Positions 42,817 to 55,055 of a stretch of DNA of 64,000 nt are shown here, piece after piece (the stretch's first letter is position 1; every line of letters begins with the position of its first letter). Under the pieces are notes generated by a model. That model saw only the letters and a list, made by a program, of their open reading frames with translations. It ran no database searches and was not told where the DNA came from. The stretch is from Actinernus sp. WN-2022 (lineage: Eukaryota; Cnidaria; Anthozoa; Actiniaria; Actinernidae): NCBI GenBank assembly GCA_030867875.1, contig JAOWCC010000019.1, forward strand, positions 81,496,861 through 81,560,860, given 5' to 3'. The translations under genes and the position numbers were made by a program.

Positions 42817-44379
42817 TGAACACTCAAATTGTTCCAATTTCTTTGCCACTCCATAGTTAGAATCAACATATAAAAATACTAATGTGAAGTTTCTAATATT
42901 GTCATTTCCAACAGTCACTGAAATGCATGTCTCAAAATGTTTGGGCTATATTCTTGCAGGGAGGTGGAAGGATTCTTGGCTTTCTCATCTACAATATTTT
43001 TATTATAAAATTCATTCTCATGTTTCAGCTATAATAATTAACTTAGTTGTGAATTTAGAAAAGTCTCTGGTAAATATTTGTTGTAATGAACGTAACAGTA
43101 TTCTGACTTTCCGTCATTTTACCATTTACTGTTTGTTGTTGTTGCTTCAGTTCAGTCCGCGAAGGCGACGGTTCGCATACATGTAATTCACAGACAAACT
43201 CCCTATTATGCCCATCGGCTCGTCAAAAATACGCTTAGAAAATGCACTGCACTTCTCCAGCATTGACTTGCAACGTATTAGGATATAGTGCCAGTGGCGA
43301 ATCACTCGATCAGTTTATAAAATCACTGAAGACTGCTTACCGTTGCGTTGATGACGACAGTGGCACAGCACAACGCAAAAAACAGTTACTTTTCCCTGAA
43401 AAACCCAGATGTGGCTTCCTCTCGTTCCGACGGTCAAATACAGAAGAATAGAGTCATATTTGCCGAACAGAGCCTTCCTACCGACAGTTCGCCATGATGC
43501 CCTCTTCATATAAAACATACATCACATTCTTTGTAACAAAAATTTCGCCTACATTGTGGCCTAAATGTCTTTAAAATGCTACAGAAATGATGCCTTACAA
43601 TTTGGCAACATGTGAAAATAAATATACTGAAAGTCAGATTGGAAAAACGGCCGATGGAAGTGGATTGCGTAGAGCGATTGAAACTTGTGCATTTTTCAAC
43701 ACCGACAAAAGATGGCGGCCAGCGTCTAAGCGCGCAAAGCGTAATGGTCCGTCGTGGGTCTTTAAGTATAACATGCATGGTGCAGAAACAAAAGGACACA
43801 AAAGTACTCTTTTCATTTATTTTATTTATTAGGCTTCCAACAGTAGATATTATACAGATAACGAAACATCTAGTAGACGTACATGACAAAGACTACTGTC
43901 GAGGAGAGACTAAACAGGTGAAAAACACCTATCAAATGAGTCCTCCAAATAAAACTAAAATATAGGCAAATAACATGTACAATGCTAGACGCTAAAATTA
44001 GTAAAAGAAAATACATAAATAGATCCTTTGCATGTGACGTCATCAAAATTCTAAAATCTAAACTATGAGATATATAAAGCTGTTCTTTTAATATGATTTA
44101 GATATCGGTATTCTCAGTATTCTTCGAAACTTTAATGTCGATACGGTGATTCGTTTTTGAGTTACAGTGTTTTGAATTTTGTGACAGCCCAGCTCAGCGT
44201 GTTTCCTAATTAAATATCGTGAAAATACATATATTTCGGCTAATTAAAAATGTTAGACTTGATTTAGGTTTAAACCTTTGAAAGTCATATCTAAATTGTT
44301 TTGAAGTGAACGCTAATCATATTGATGGCAGACAGCTTTATATGTAGAGCAAGTTTTCGGCTGCCATCCTGATGTACCA
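42817..44379. other. Intergenic with short open frames
   Basis: Frames on both strands at 43506-43965 overlap one another. The 38616-38651 repeat recurs inversely at 43728-43765. No domain is recognised. Confidence 0.35.
43242..43451 (+). CDS. Unassigned short frame, possible terminal exon
   Basis: The segment after about 43290 reads ASGESLDQFIKSLKTAYRCV, an acidic stretch and then a basic C-terminus ending RRSNTEE before TAG. Codon use is less AT-biased than the surroundings, which hints at coding. There is no good acceptor with a pyrimidine tract and no domain match that I recognise. A terminal exon of an unknown gene or chance are both possible. Confidence 0.2.
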   Translation: MHCTSPALTCNVLGYSASGESLDQFIKSLKTAYRCVDDDSGTAQRKKQLLFPEKPRCGFLSFRRSNTEE

Positions 44380-44667
44380 TAGCCTGCTATGCAGACGTAT
44401 TTTTCACTCTCATAAATATAATTCGAAGAAAAAGACGCCAGCACGTTTGTTTTATTTTTCTGCTCAATCAAAGCCATTGTTATAATTTTAGTGAAACTGG
44501 TCAATAGCAAATGTATTGTCTGAATTTCTTTTGAATGTAACATTACGTCACTTTCCAGGATATGTAAGGTAAAATCTGATTGGTCCATATCACAATGAGG
44601 TGTGCATACTGGAAACTAATTAAGCGCTCGGGTAAGCAGAGAAAAAATACGTCTGCATAGCAGGCTA
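44380..44667. mobile_element. 288-bp MITE, TA(G/C)CC ends, 9-bp duplication
   Basis: TAGCCTGCTATGCAGACGTA is perfectly mirrored, extending through TTTTTC. The flanks GATGTACCA and GGTGTACCA match at 8 of 9 bases. Same terminal TAGCCTGC as the 48-bp MITE at 20073. Confidence 0.85.
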
Positions 44668-46195
44668 GGTGTACCAAAGTTGTACGAATATTATTTGTCC
44701 GACAGTTCGGTTACGAAGTAATCTATTGTTCCAAAATTTTGATCTTTTATATATTTATATAATTTTTTTCTTGAGGCAATTTTGTTTGTGTGACGTCAGT
44801 GCAAACGATCTATAAAGATGGAAACAATAATAATTACACGAAGAACAGCTGCATCTGGAGCTCCAAGTACAAGTGTTTGAGCTAGTGAAAATATAGTTAA
44901 AGTGCCACTACGACGAAATTTGACCATTATTTTCTTTTGCCACTTTTTTCTATTCCATAAGAACAAACAGTGGCAGAAATATCCAAATCAGTGAAAAAAG
45001 TTTGCAAAGGGGCCAATTAGACCACACATTTTAAAGAGAGTTTACCGTCAAAATCACGTCCGCCATTACGCGAATCCGTATGTGACGTCATACACTTAAC
45101 GCATCGTTCTCAAGTTGTTTCGAACCCATACATTTCTTCTTATATATTGTCTACAAACTCACAACGACCTAAAATCTGCATCAGATTCTTCAGAACATAG
45201 TCAATGTGTCTTTCTGTTTAAATTTATTGCCGGATGTTGATGATTTAGGGGGAAATAGAGCCGCTGGCGACCGAGTTGAAAGCTGGACGAATGATCGCTT
45301 GGGAAGTGGCCTGCTAGTATTGAAGTAGTGCTAGCGGTTTCTTATTTTTCTTATCTTTTTGGGGTAATTTTTTCCCAGGGTATTTTCCCTGGTTCGGCTT
45401 TCAGGTTGTGCTGTTACTGGATCCGGGCTACATGGAGAATTCAGTGGAGAAATCACTAAGGTAATGATCAGCAGTTTATAAGTCCTAAGTTTGTTCATTG
45501 TTTATAGTGAAACCCGGATTGCTAATAGAGAGCGATTTAATTTTATAGCAATTACATTGTATTTTAGAATGTAGATATTCGCCGGACAATCTATTGCCGG
45601 GACACAGATAATTCTCGATCTCTCTTATTTACGATGGCTATCACAGAACCAAACTTCGCGCGCCCCGTTTCTGTTTGACACACAAACAACTGAAACAAGG
45701 TACTTCATGAAATAATATTGGTGGTTTCTTCTGTGGTTTATTGTCTTGAAAATAAAATTAGCAGTAAATTAAAAGGCATACTACATCGATAGGTTTATCT
45801 GTTTATAGGAAACAGTAACATCAGTTATTTATGATAAACTATGTTCTCAGCAAACGTAGCCGCTTATTTTTCGGTCAATCTATACTAGTACGGTCTTACC
45901 GGCTATTCCATGTGATACAAACAATTATGAAGAAGCTTCTGTCCTGAAAACGTACACAAACCATCCTTGCATGAGGCTTGAAGAGAATTACAAACCGTAT
46001 TCTTGGTACCCAACTAGAAGGCTTGAATGTAGCGAAATGCCAGATTTCTGGTTCGTTAAATTGCTACAGTCCTGTACAATGCACAAACTTGAACGATTAT
46101 TTCTATTCAAAACGTTTTGTTTGCTTTTCAAAGCGGGAAAATGGTACACTTTCTTACTAATTAAATAACGAATGGGTATGAGTGAGATAAACTAA
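44668..46195. other. Intergenic, one-sided repeat remnants
   Basis: TTAAAGTGCCACTACGACGA at 44898 resembles the ends of MITEs A and B, but I find no mirrored partner. Frames at 45971-46168 have no domain. TGACGTCA occurs at 44789 and 45082. Confidence 0.35.
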
Positions 46196-46395
46196 GTCTC
46201 CAGTCAGAATTTCGAGTCAGGATCGATATCCGAGTCAGGATCCGAGTCAGGATTCCGAGTCAGGATTCCGAGTCAGGATTCCGAGTCAGGATTCCGAGTC
46301 AGGATTCGAGTCAGGATTTCGAGTCAGGTTCGAGTCAGGATTTCGAGTCAGGATTTCGAGTCAGGATTCCGAGTCAGGATTTCGAGTCAGGAATT
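46196..46395 (+). repeat. GAGTCAGGATTC minisatellite, 12-bp unit
   Basis: About 15 copies of CGAGTCAGGATTC with small variations. The inverse orientation of the same unit forms an array at 47645-47775. Confidence 0.95.
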
Positions 46396-46429
46396 CCAAG
46401 AAATTTATAATTACCTCTAATCGAGTGTG

Positions 46430-46510
46430 GACAACATGCGAGCCAGCGAGCCATGCGAGCCAGCGATGCGAGCCATGCGAGCCATGCAAATAGAACATGC
46501 GAGCCATGAA
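46430..46510 (+). repeat. GCGAGCCAT minisatellite
   Basis: Eight or so copies of ATGCGAGCCA-like units in about 80 bases. Confidence 0.9.
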
Positions 46511-46855
46511 AAAAAAAATCGCATACAAAAAATAAATAAAATACTCACATACAATTGCTGCGAATTCCTGTTATGAAATTATTCTTGAATTTTGTTTATC
46601 AAAGTTGATGAAGATCTGGTGGATTCCCAGTCTGGACACAAATAGCGACAGGTTTGAATTAACATATTGCCGCGTCGCTGTAGTGATGAAAGATGTTTGA
46701 TTTATCTCATTTTAAATGAACACTGTTCACTTTTGAAAACTCTTTTTGCTTAGGCTTTCCTCTTGTTAGATACAACGATACTCTCGATCGTTTTGAAAAT
46801 CCCAAGCGTAGTTTCTTGTATTCAGTAAAAGTACTGGAGAAGCCATTTGAGTGTT

Positions 46856-47376
46856 ATGCGGGTATCAGCGGCCATCCCGAGGGGGCGGCCACCGGGCAAC
46901 CCACGGGCAACCCAGGGGCTTAGCAGGGGATTTGTAGCAAAAACATGCCCCACACGCGGGGCATTAGAGCGCTTTTGCGTTTTCGTCAAAAATACCCCGG
47001 GGACATACCCACGGGGTTTGCACGTAATCTCCTGTCTCAACGTTCAGCGGTTTTCGCCACAGGACACGTTCTTCGATTTCTTTGTCCTTGAGGTAAGTCA
47101 TATCATTATCATTCAAATTAAGAGATTAAATTAAGCCATCCACTGTCGGAAGACAGAACAAAGAAATAAAGGATAATATTTGTATAAAACTATTAAGATT
47201 TTTGACAGCTTCTAATACTTACAATATGTTGCCCTGGTTGCCCAAGGGGTGGGGTTTTTTGTCACAATTTTCTGCCCCACCCGAGGGGCTTTAGCGTGTA
47301 TTTGTCATGGCTGCTGTGACAAATGCCCCTGGGTGCCCGGGGGGCGCCCCCTCGGGATGGCCGCTGATACCCGCAT
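46856..47376. mobile_element. GC-rich 0.5-kb TIR element
   Basis: ATGCGGGTATCAGCGGCCAT and the following CCCGAGGGGG are mirrored at the right end. Much more GC-rich than its surroundings at the ends, with CCCCACACG and CCCCACCCG hairpin parts. The two opposing frames over it are shadows. Confidence 0.8.
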
Positions 47377-47644
47377 TACACGCGCGCTGTACATGTACTG
47401 ATGTAGCAATGCAAATTTAAAACAAATTCCCTGCCATTACCTTTTATTTTAGATTTCAAAATAGCCATATAATAAAACTCTTATTAACCGATATACCCCC
47501 CCCCCCCCCCTGTCGAAATTCTGTATAAGAATTCGTAAAAATAAAATACATTCGTTCAAATTTTGTAAGAAATTTCGCACCAGAAACTGTACCGGTCAAA
47601 ATAGTCACCCCCCTTTTTCAAATCCTGGATCCGCCACTGCTAAA

Positions 47645-47775
47645 ATCCTGACTCGGATCCTGACTCGGACTCGAATCCTGACTCGGCTCCTGACTCGAAA
47701 TCCTGAATCGGATCCTGACTCGGATCCTGACTCGGATCCTGACTCGGAATACTGACTCGGATCCTGACTTGAAGG
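47645..47775 (-). repeat. GAGTCAGGAT minisatellite, inverse array
   Basis: About 10 copies of ATCCTGACTCGG. The two overlapping minus frames here (SESGSESGSDSG-like) are products of the repeat. Confidence 0.95.
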
Positions 47776-49175
47776 ATAGGTACCCTCGGTATGAGTCAGC
47801 CCCGGAAAAGTAGCCACACGTGTTGTTGTGGGAAGTTTTGACTGTGACATTTCCCAGTCTCGCCGGCCGGCTAAAACTTTTCAGAACGTTTTCTTGACTT
47901 CCTATTTTCGTTCTAAACATAGTTTGAAAAAAGCTCCAACTCGACGCGAATTTGTGCGAATTACTTCAAATTTTCACAGATTGTTCGCAATTTATATCAG
48001 CTAAAAAAAATTGTCGGCGATTTTTTACTCGGGCTACCTGTGGCAGCACCGAGTCTTAAAATGCAAGCCGTTATTTATTTATTTATTTATTATCTTGGGT
48101 GTCGCAAAATTCCTGCGCATGCGTTAAAGGTCAAGTTCACCACCAATCAGATTGCACTGTGCTGGTCACGCAACAATCGCCAGGTTAAAGGGGCTGGGTC
48201 ACCTGGTGCCCGTGCGCAGTAAGTATGCTCTTGAGGTAATTAGCATATCATAAATATTCAAAATTATTCTGCGATCGCAATGGTTTCTTTCGCAAGCAAC
48301 AGTAGCATTGCATCTGATTGGTCAGTTCAACGAGAGCTCATTTCTGATTGGTTGAGGGTAAGATTGAAACCCTTTCAATGTTAGCGGGTAGATTTTGTGT
48401 AAGAAAGTAAAATTCAGTTACGGAAGTTCACCTCGATTTATCCGAAAATACAGCAATGAAAGTCCGGCTAAATGTGTACAAAAACTCTTCACCTCGTCAA
48501 ATGTAATACTAGGGATTGTTTACTTGTCATCGCTTAGGACAATCTGGCGCCATTTCTTGTGAAAATCGTCAACATTTTGCGAAACATGGTTTTGGTCCCG
48601 TGTTGACTTGAACGCTGAACGGACGGTTTTCAAATTTAGTCGTCGTTCCTTGTCTTGCTGAACGGAAAACTCCCGTCGTTTGGAGTTCTAAAGACTTGTA
48701 AAGAGAGTTGGAATTCGCCTCCTTTCATGATAATTGTTGTGAAGCCTTGGTTCGTTCGTGAAGTGTTTATAAATGCTTCGCTGGAATAAAGTCAGTGAGA
48801 TAGCTTGGCTCGAACTTCGCCGTTTCCTAAATAATTATTTTTGAAGAGCCGACAAAATAGCAGGTTCAGCTAAATTTCAGGTATGTTTTATTACCTTGTT
48901 TTGATTCTGGAAAACGTTTTTAGGTGAGTTCGGGTTGTACTTTGTCTTGGCTTTGGTGTGTTTTGGCTGGTGAGTTTGTCTTGGCTTTGGTGTGTTTTGG
49001 CTTGTGCTCAGAAAAGTCGCAAAATAAACTATTTCTTTTCTTTCATTTTGTCCGTTTTATAAAACATTGCTTTTTAGCAAAATATTTTTGGCAATGTTAT
49101 TTATCTTCTGGCGTTACTTTTTGTTATACCTTGAGTCAAACACTAAACGTTTCGTGTGGCAACAATCTCAATCAA
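47776..49175. other. Intergenic; short direct repeat near 48943-49003
   Basis: TTGTCTTGGCTTTGGTGTGT occurs twice about 38 bases apart. The rest shows no gene or clear element. Confidence 0.4.
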
Positions 49176-49391
49176 CTACTCTTGAAGTACTACCAAAAGT
49201 TCCTTGGTCTTTAGCTCCCGCCAGGTTTTGAATATTTGTTTGCTTAAGTATATAGCAGCATGTTGGCTTTTCCAGTGTCGGTCATTTATTATTTTCGTCA
49301 ATTGCCTCAAGGCAGGCGTTTTCTTTCTTCCTGCCCCGACTCGTTTACCTCCCCTTCCTCCAGAGCCTTCATTCATCAGAATTTCAAACAA
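49176..49391 (-). CDS. Small basic open frame, possible transposon-gene fragment
   Basis: 71 codons. N-terminal GSGGRGGKRVGAGRKK is an AT-hook-like basic motif, followed by ALRQLTKIINDRHWK and YLSKQIFKTWRELKTK, which has a helical look. From memory this pattern (RxGAGRK, then NRHWK, then a TWxxLK helix) resembles short proteins found in many copies in cnidarian genomes, likely from a DNA element; I could not search. The frame ends abruptly, so it is probably partial. Confidence 0.3.
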   Translation of the reverse strand: MFEILMNEGSGGRGGKRVGAGRKKTPALRQLTKIINDRHWKSQHAAIYLSKQIFKTWRELKTKELLVVLQE

Positions 49392-49805
49392 AAAATGTAA
49401 AAATGAAATACTCTACATTTAGAATGAACGCTAAACAAAACGTTCCTGCAAAAAAAATGTTTTAGAGGTTCGAAATAAGAGCGATGGAAATGGATTCCTG
49501 AAAGGTTCCTTCGGAGGGAGGTTTGATTTCGTACTCCCGGAGTCGGAAATCAAATTTTGCCTTTGGCCGTGCGATAGACTGGTAACGAATGAGCGCTGAC
49601 CCAGCCACTTTAATTTATTTACATAATTTAATACAGTAAATCAAGATGGCGGGGGACCCGCGAGGAACTTTCTCTCTAATTTTGAGTCCCATCTCTCAAA
49701 TGTAAACAGTTTAATTTTGTATTTAACTTCACTCGTGCGAAAGCCTTCCAACAGGCTCAGGATATTTCAACTGGCGCTATTGTCGGAGCCGAAGGACCGC
49801 GTTTT
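49392..49805. other. Intergenic
   Basis: GATGGCGGGGGACCCGCGAGG at 49645 is a short palindromic GC-rich spot. Nothing else. Confidence 0.35.
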
Positions 49806-51416
49806 TTACCCAGATGGCCAGTGATTTTATATACGTCACGTACGACGACCTGAAGCCAGTGTCAGAAGGGGCTAGGATTTCGAAGAAATAGATATTGGAA
49901 TCTATAAGCCATCGGCTCGCTGTGCTGCATTTAAAACATCCGAGGAGAACATCTTATTTTGGGTGAAGGCACTTCAAGACCAATATTATGAGTCTCTTAA
50001 AAACTGTCCGCAGAGATTTAAATATACCGTAAGTTGGATCGACCACTTAAATGAGGCAGAGACACAGTCAGAGAGTATTGAGATCAAGTTATTTCGTTCC
50101 AGCGAGGATATTGACCTAGCGGAAACGGTACAAGCTGTCGAAGGATTTTACTTATAACCATCCACGTCTACTTAACAACAGAAATAGTTATGTGCCAAGG
50201 CATGGGCAAAGATTGAGTTTCCCAGATTACAGATGAAAGTTAGAGAACTTAATGAATGAAGAAACAGAGGTCACGCGCGACATGCTTGAGAACATGTTCA
50301 ACACTTTATGTTATACTAAGAAAAGAAAACAAGTTACAGAGCCTGCAAGTTCACAAGTCAATGAAAAACCCCAAGAGCCTGTAGTTTTGGATCAACATAT
50401 CCTTGAAACTCCAAAAGCAAGATACACATGAGTCAAATTCAAACCGGAAGAGACGGAATTCTTGAGATTCTTCACGAGGATTGTTAGCCCTCAATTAGCC
50501 AGTAACAAAACGAGCGGGGGACTGGAACCGAGTCAGTAAAACTAATTCAATTAATAACTAGTCAAAGTGAGTATTATTTTCCAAAAGGACAGATCAAACT
50601 TAGCTAGTCTGGAAAGTTTGATGAACTTTGACTCAATATTGAGGATGCTAGAAGACATCAAATATGTCAATTTTCCCATACAAACTCTATTATTTTTTAA
50701 CATTGTCCCTCCAAACCATACAGTCATTGTAAAATTTTGGAGGGACAAAGAAATTTCAATTGTTTATAATTCAGGCAAGATTCACTTGAATAACGTCAAA
50801 CTTGGCACACATGCTAATCTCAACATACTCTATCATGTGATGAACTTCATTTTAGAATTACAGTAATTCTGATAAACTCGGTCCCAGTCCCCTGCTCGTT
50901 TTGTTACCGGCCAATAAGAAGTCTCTCGCTGATTTAATGACCTTGATTTGTAACATGGACGCTGACCTAACTGATATGCGTAATGCATTCTTACTCTCGT
51001 CACATCAAAATACGAATCAAGAAGCGAAACTCAGTCATTTGGAAGACAAATTAGTGCAGCAAGATAATATATACAAGACCGAAATCAAGACGCGGTCATC
51101 ACGTATTATTGACCTAGAAGTTGAAAATGGCGAGTTGAAAGCAGATATAATAAAGCTGAGATCCGACTTTCAAACTAAAAACAAAATCAAGAATACAAAA
51201 AAGAAGACAATGAAAGACCAAGGTCTCCAGTGTTCCGAGACTGCCCAACCCACCAAAGCTTTAGCAACGAATCAGTTTGTTCAAGAGCCATCTTTCTTAC
51301 ATGACAACCCGATCCCTATTCATCAGAATACATTTTCTGTGCTAAATGACGAGAGTTTACAATCACCTGACCGACAACCCACTACTAATGAAAGGGACCA
51401 TGAAGTACGGTAGAAC
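49806..51416 (+). pseudogene. Decayed multi-part gene with coiled coil
   Basis: Successive + frames appear to be pieces of one protein. 49814 starts MASDFIYVTYDD; after a frameshift and stop the sequence reads SEENILFWVKALQDQYYE and SWIDHLNEAETQSESIEIK, then, in another frame, ITIHVYLTTEIVMCQG; later EETEVTRDMLENMF (50252-50431), and 50901-51413 with a heptad-rich coiled coil (KLSHLEDKLVQQDN to ELKADIIKLR) and a polar C-terminal tail ending at TAG. A 0.4-kb MITE separates the last two parts. The 'xITIxxxxxxIxxQG' segment recalls multicopy cnidarian proteins of unknown role, perhaps an ORF1-type product. No catalytic motif is visible. Not functional as read. Confidence 0.4.
50502..50907. mobile_element. 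0.4-kb MITE inside the decayed gene
   Basis: GTAACAAAACGAGCGGGGGA, extending to GACTGGAACCGAG, is mirrored at 50874-50907 with two mismatches. No clear target duplication. The frames at 50551-50866 lie wholly within it and are not supported as genes. Confidence 0.8.
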
Positions 51417-51532
51417 GGTTAATTTTCGGGTTCAAAACAATGAATATATGCCTGCTCAAATGCAGTGTGTTAAACGAATAAGTAGTGTCAGAAGTCCATA
51501 ACTAGAAGTGTCCATCTCCCACTATAGGGTTT

Positions 51533-51568
51533 GGCCCATCAGTTTACAGAGTAGTCTATTTATAGAAA
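51533..51568 (+). repeat. 36-bp inverted repeat, partner at 63961-63996
   Basis: GGCCCATCAGTTTACAGAGT and AGTCTATTTATAGAAA match the inverse of the window's last bases with one mismatch. Confidence 0.85.
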
Positions 51569-53237
51569 GCTTTTCCCGCCATCTCGCAGCCAATCATATT
51601 CTTCGAAAATTTATCAGGAGTACCTGATTGGCTAATACAGCGATTTCCTTTGTTTGTAATATTGTACAGTTATTTATATAATTATTGCGACAAAATTTTG
51701 ACGGACAAGCAGAGCGAATGCTATTTGCTAGTGTAGAAACTTCTTGATAATCAGCTATTTCTCATTTATAACAGGCAAGAACTGGTGAGCACCATATGTT
51801 CAGGAAAGACCATTATAAACCAGAACATGTGGTTCCTTTGTAACCTTTTATTTTTCCGTTTCATCCGTTTCAGACGTCGTGTTTACAGCACTTGTGTGAT
51901 GTATACAGAACAAAGCTAAGTTTTGTCTTTTGGTTCATAAACACATATTTTTGTAGTGATATTTGGCATAAATACAGCAAGTGATAAATATCACATACAA
52001 ATCATGCTATTTTTGTTTATAATATGACCTAAGAAATGTACTGAAAAAGACAATCACATGTTCTCTCAAGAGTAATTAAGTGCACCGAGTTTGTTTACTT
52101 TGAGTTTGAGCTCAAGTGAACATTTGAAAATCCTGTAAGTAATTTGCGTTTGGCAGATAAAAGAACAGCCCGGCAAATCTCCAAGCAAGGCTTAATAATC
52201 GACTGGAACTGAATAAAAATAGCTATAAACTGTGAAAAAAGTCAATTTCTGGTACACTTATAACACTAGCAAGAAGCGAAGTTTGATTTCAGGCAGTTGA
52301 TCAAGCACAATCAAACAATGAAACAGTTGTCACTTTGCTGTTTTATTAAAGACACTAACTGTTGTACATCTCCAAGAATAAACTTTACAATCGAAAACTA
52401 GAAAGCTGAACGCAACTAGCACAGCTGGAAATGAAATTCCAGTTCTTAAAATTAGTACAAACAAGGGTTTTTTCTTCAGACAACCAGTGAACAAGATTAT
52501 TAGAAGATTTGAACTGGAACTGGAAGTTCCAGTTTACCTACCATGCACTATTAGACTGGAACTCTTTAGACTCTGAAGTTATACAATCAACTACATTATC
52601 AATTTTTAAATCTTACTGGCACATAACTTAATTTCATAATAATCCTTGTTCTATTTCTATTTTATTTCAACCATTTATCTTTTCTGTTTTCCATATATTA
52701 GTGAAATATATATTTTTAATACAGGACCTCCCTGAAAATCACAAATTGTGAGTGGAGCTTTCCTGTCAAAATATTATTATTATTATTATTATTATTATTA
52801 AATGCCTCACGGCAACGGGTCACATGCGACCGAGTTTCCAAGGCCGATTTCAATGGATTAAAAACAAAACAATTAAATAAAAAAGTAAAAGTAAACTTGG
52901 CTTACTTTGATTTAATTTTGTCCTAGTATAATGTCAGTTGTTCCTGGCCAGATGAATGTGAATTTTCGGTTCCGTTTTCATTCATTTGACAGACATTGTC
53001 ATAATTCAAACTTTTATACTCGTCGCTAGTCAACACTTGAAGACTTGAAAATCACTTTTAACTTTCTCAAATCACACCAAGATCCATTAGCAGAGGCACA
53101 GATGATCAGTCTATACATTTCGTTTCATTACAATTCCAATATCTTCAATTTTAGTCGTCAAAAGCCCGACATTTGCCACCGTACTTAGCTTTGTAGTTTG
53201 TAGCACCGCTTGGCGACCTGTATGTACTGAGCTTCAA
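51569..53237. other. Intergenic with one LINE tail
   Basis: No gene. Apart from the LINE 3' end at 52540-52800 I see only AT-rich DNA. Confidence 0.4.
52540..52800 (+). mobile_element. LINE 3' tail with (ATT)n
   Basis: A short frame DWNSLDSEVIQSTTLSIFKS resembles the C-terminus of CR1/L2-type reverse transcriptases. A 3' UTR follows with GGACCTCCCTGAAAATC and ends in about ten ATT units (52769-52800). Confidence 0.55.
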
Positions 53238-53492
53238 ACCGGGGGGGGCACTGCTTGCATAATAAAGGGGAGGTATGTGAAGGTATCGTCTTCAGAGCCC
53301 GACCCAGTTTGCAAAATAAATTGTAATGAAGGTGTTTTTATTAACCAGAATTTCCAATAAAAAATGAAAATCAACCCCAATTGATAGTTGATTTGCTCCA
53401 AAACAAGACTTTGTTTGCCAAATTGGGCTCAAACCTTTATCCGGTACTGCCGCACATCTCATTTACGTCGTGTACATGAGTGCCCCCCCGGA
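53238..53492. mobile_element. MITE with G/C-run ends
   Basis: ACCGGGGGGGGCACT at the left is mirrored by GAGTGCCCCCCCGGA at the right. About 255 bp; non-coding. Confidence 0.65.
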
Positions 53493-53945
53493 GCACTGGA
53501 AAATCTAGACCTCTTCCATGGGATGGAAGTTTGCTGGAAATATGTTGGAAATAAGTTGGAAGTTCAATTTCCAAGGTTTTGCACACTTCCAACGGATGGA
53601 AATTTCATTTCCAAGGGTTGGAAATATGTTGGAAATATGTTGGAAATATGTTGGAAATATGCTGGAAATATGTTGGAAATATGTTGGAAATATGCTGGAA
53701 ATATGCTGGAAATATGCTGGAAATATGTTGGAAATATGCTGGAAATATGCTGGAAATATGCTGGGAATACGTTGGAAATTTATTGGAAATATGCTGGAAG
53801 TAAGTTGGAAATGTGTTGGAAATATACTGGAAATGTGCTGGAAATATGTTGGAAATATGTTGGAAATTTATTAGAAATATGCTGGAAGTAAGTTCGAAAT
53901 GTGTTGGAAATATACTGGAAATATGTTGGAATTTCCATTGTTTTG
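53493..53945 (+). repeat. TGGAAATATGT minisatellite, 11-bp unit
   Basis: About 35 copies of TTGGAAATATG or CTGGAAATATG, introduced by CACTGGAAAATCTAGACCTC. Because 11 is not a multiple of 3 and the unit lacks stops in nearly all frames, long frames appear on both strands (WKYVGNMLEI forward, FPTYFQHISNI reverse). These are not genes. Confidence 0.95.
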
Positions 53946-55055
53946 CACACTTCCAAGGGTTGGAAATTATTTCTATCGGCTGAAAATTAATGCTAATATA
54001 TTGAAAATTTTGATAGACATTGGTAGACATTTCCTTGAATTATAATAGCAATTCATTGGAAATATTTGAGTAATTTGAAGGAGTCATGCTCAAAAAGAAA
54101 AAGCCATCAATATATTAATTAAAATCATATTGCATTTATTTTGTTAACATGCACACAATACACAATAGTAAAATACCACTTCTGTATTTCACAGCTGTAA
54201 AAACTTTTAAAATCTTGTAAAAATAGAGACTACACAAGTTATGGTCTTTTATAGCAAACTTATATATCCTTATAATTATTTTGTAAAAAAGACAATCACA
54301 AACTACAAACCAGCTGCTGGTCAGTTATATGTTTACATAAATAAAAATCATGTACCAGTCAGTGGACATTGCCTACCCTCCATCCTTTCCTATATTGACA
54401 AGTTAATGGATAATATGTTGGCATATCAGTCTGTTTTTTTTCTAATATGGTAAAATTATGTCATAGTAATATAATAATATATACATGTATATATGCTGAT
54501 CAAACTAACTTCTACTTATTAAAATATATTTATTTTCCATTTGTCAACACATCATCTCATTCTAGAAATATCCAGGTTTTTCTAGGTTTGTTTTTACAAT
54601 GAGATGATCTATGATGATCAAATTATCAATAAGGATCTTAATGACAATCAATAAAAGCAGCCTGGAGACAAATCACAAAATGAACATCAGAAGTCTTAAA
54701 AATATGCTTTCTAAAAAACCTGATTTCAACTTTACACAACAATAATTACTACTAAATAAGGAAAATAAACATCACTAATAAATAGAGATCATGAACATTT
54801 TTCCAGCTCAGGCTCTTCAACACCATGGACATAAAAGTGCAACTTCGGTCTCTGTTAATTTGCCAAATAACTTATTTTGCTTAAAACCATCTGATGTGTC
54901 CCATGCAGTACAGTTCTGATTGTTTTTACTGAGTATTTGTAGAAAAACTACATGCTGTGATTTGTATCCATGCTAATTGTCCAGTTTCCTACATCTCCTT
55001 TGCATTGATCATGTAAAACCCAAGTATCTCCCTACAATGACAGGAAATAATAACC
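53946..55055. other. Intergenic, AT-rich
   Basis: No gene, no clear element. An AT-rich palindromic spot TCATCTCATTCTAGAAATAT lies near 54552. Confidence 0.35.

Noticed and set aside
43506..43965. Overlapping 127- and 117-codon frames on opposite strands
   Set aside because: No domain, no splice context, and part of the sequence is a dispersed repeat shared with 38616-38651.
46196..46510. CRISPR-like regular repeats
   Set aside because: Units are 9-12 bp in tandem without unique spacers; this is a minisatellite in eukaryotic DNA.
47605..47920. Ser/Gly/Glu-rich minus-strand frames
   Set aside because: Products of the 12-bp CCTGACTCGGAT tandem array.
50551..50866. Frames inside the 0.4-kb MITE, one of 99 codons
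   Set aside because: They lie entirely between mirrored ends and show no domain; the two strands overlap.
53388..54030. Long open frames on both strands (up to 167 codons)
   Set aside because: They are translations of an 11-bp minisatellite in several frames at once.
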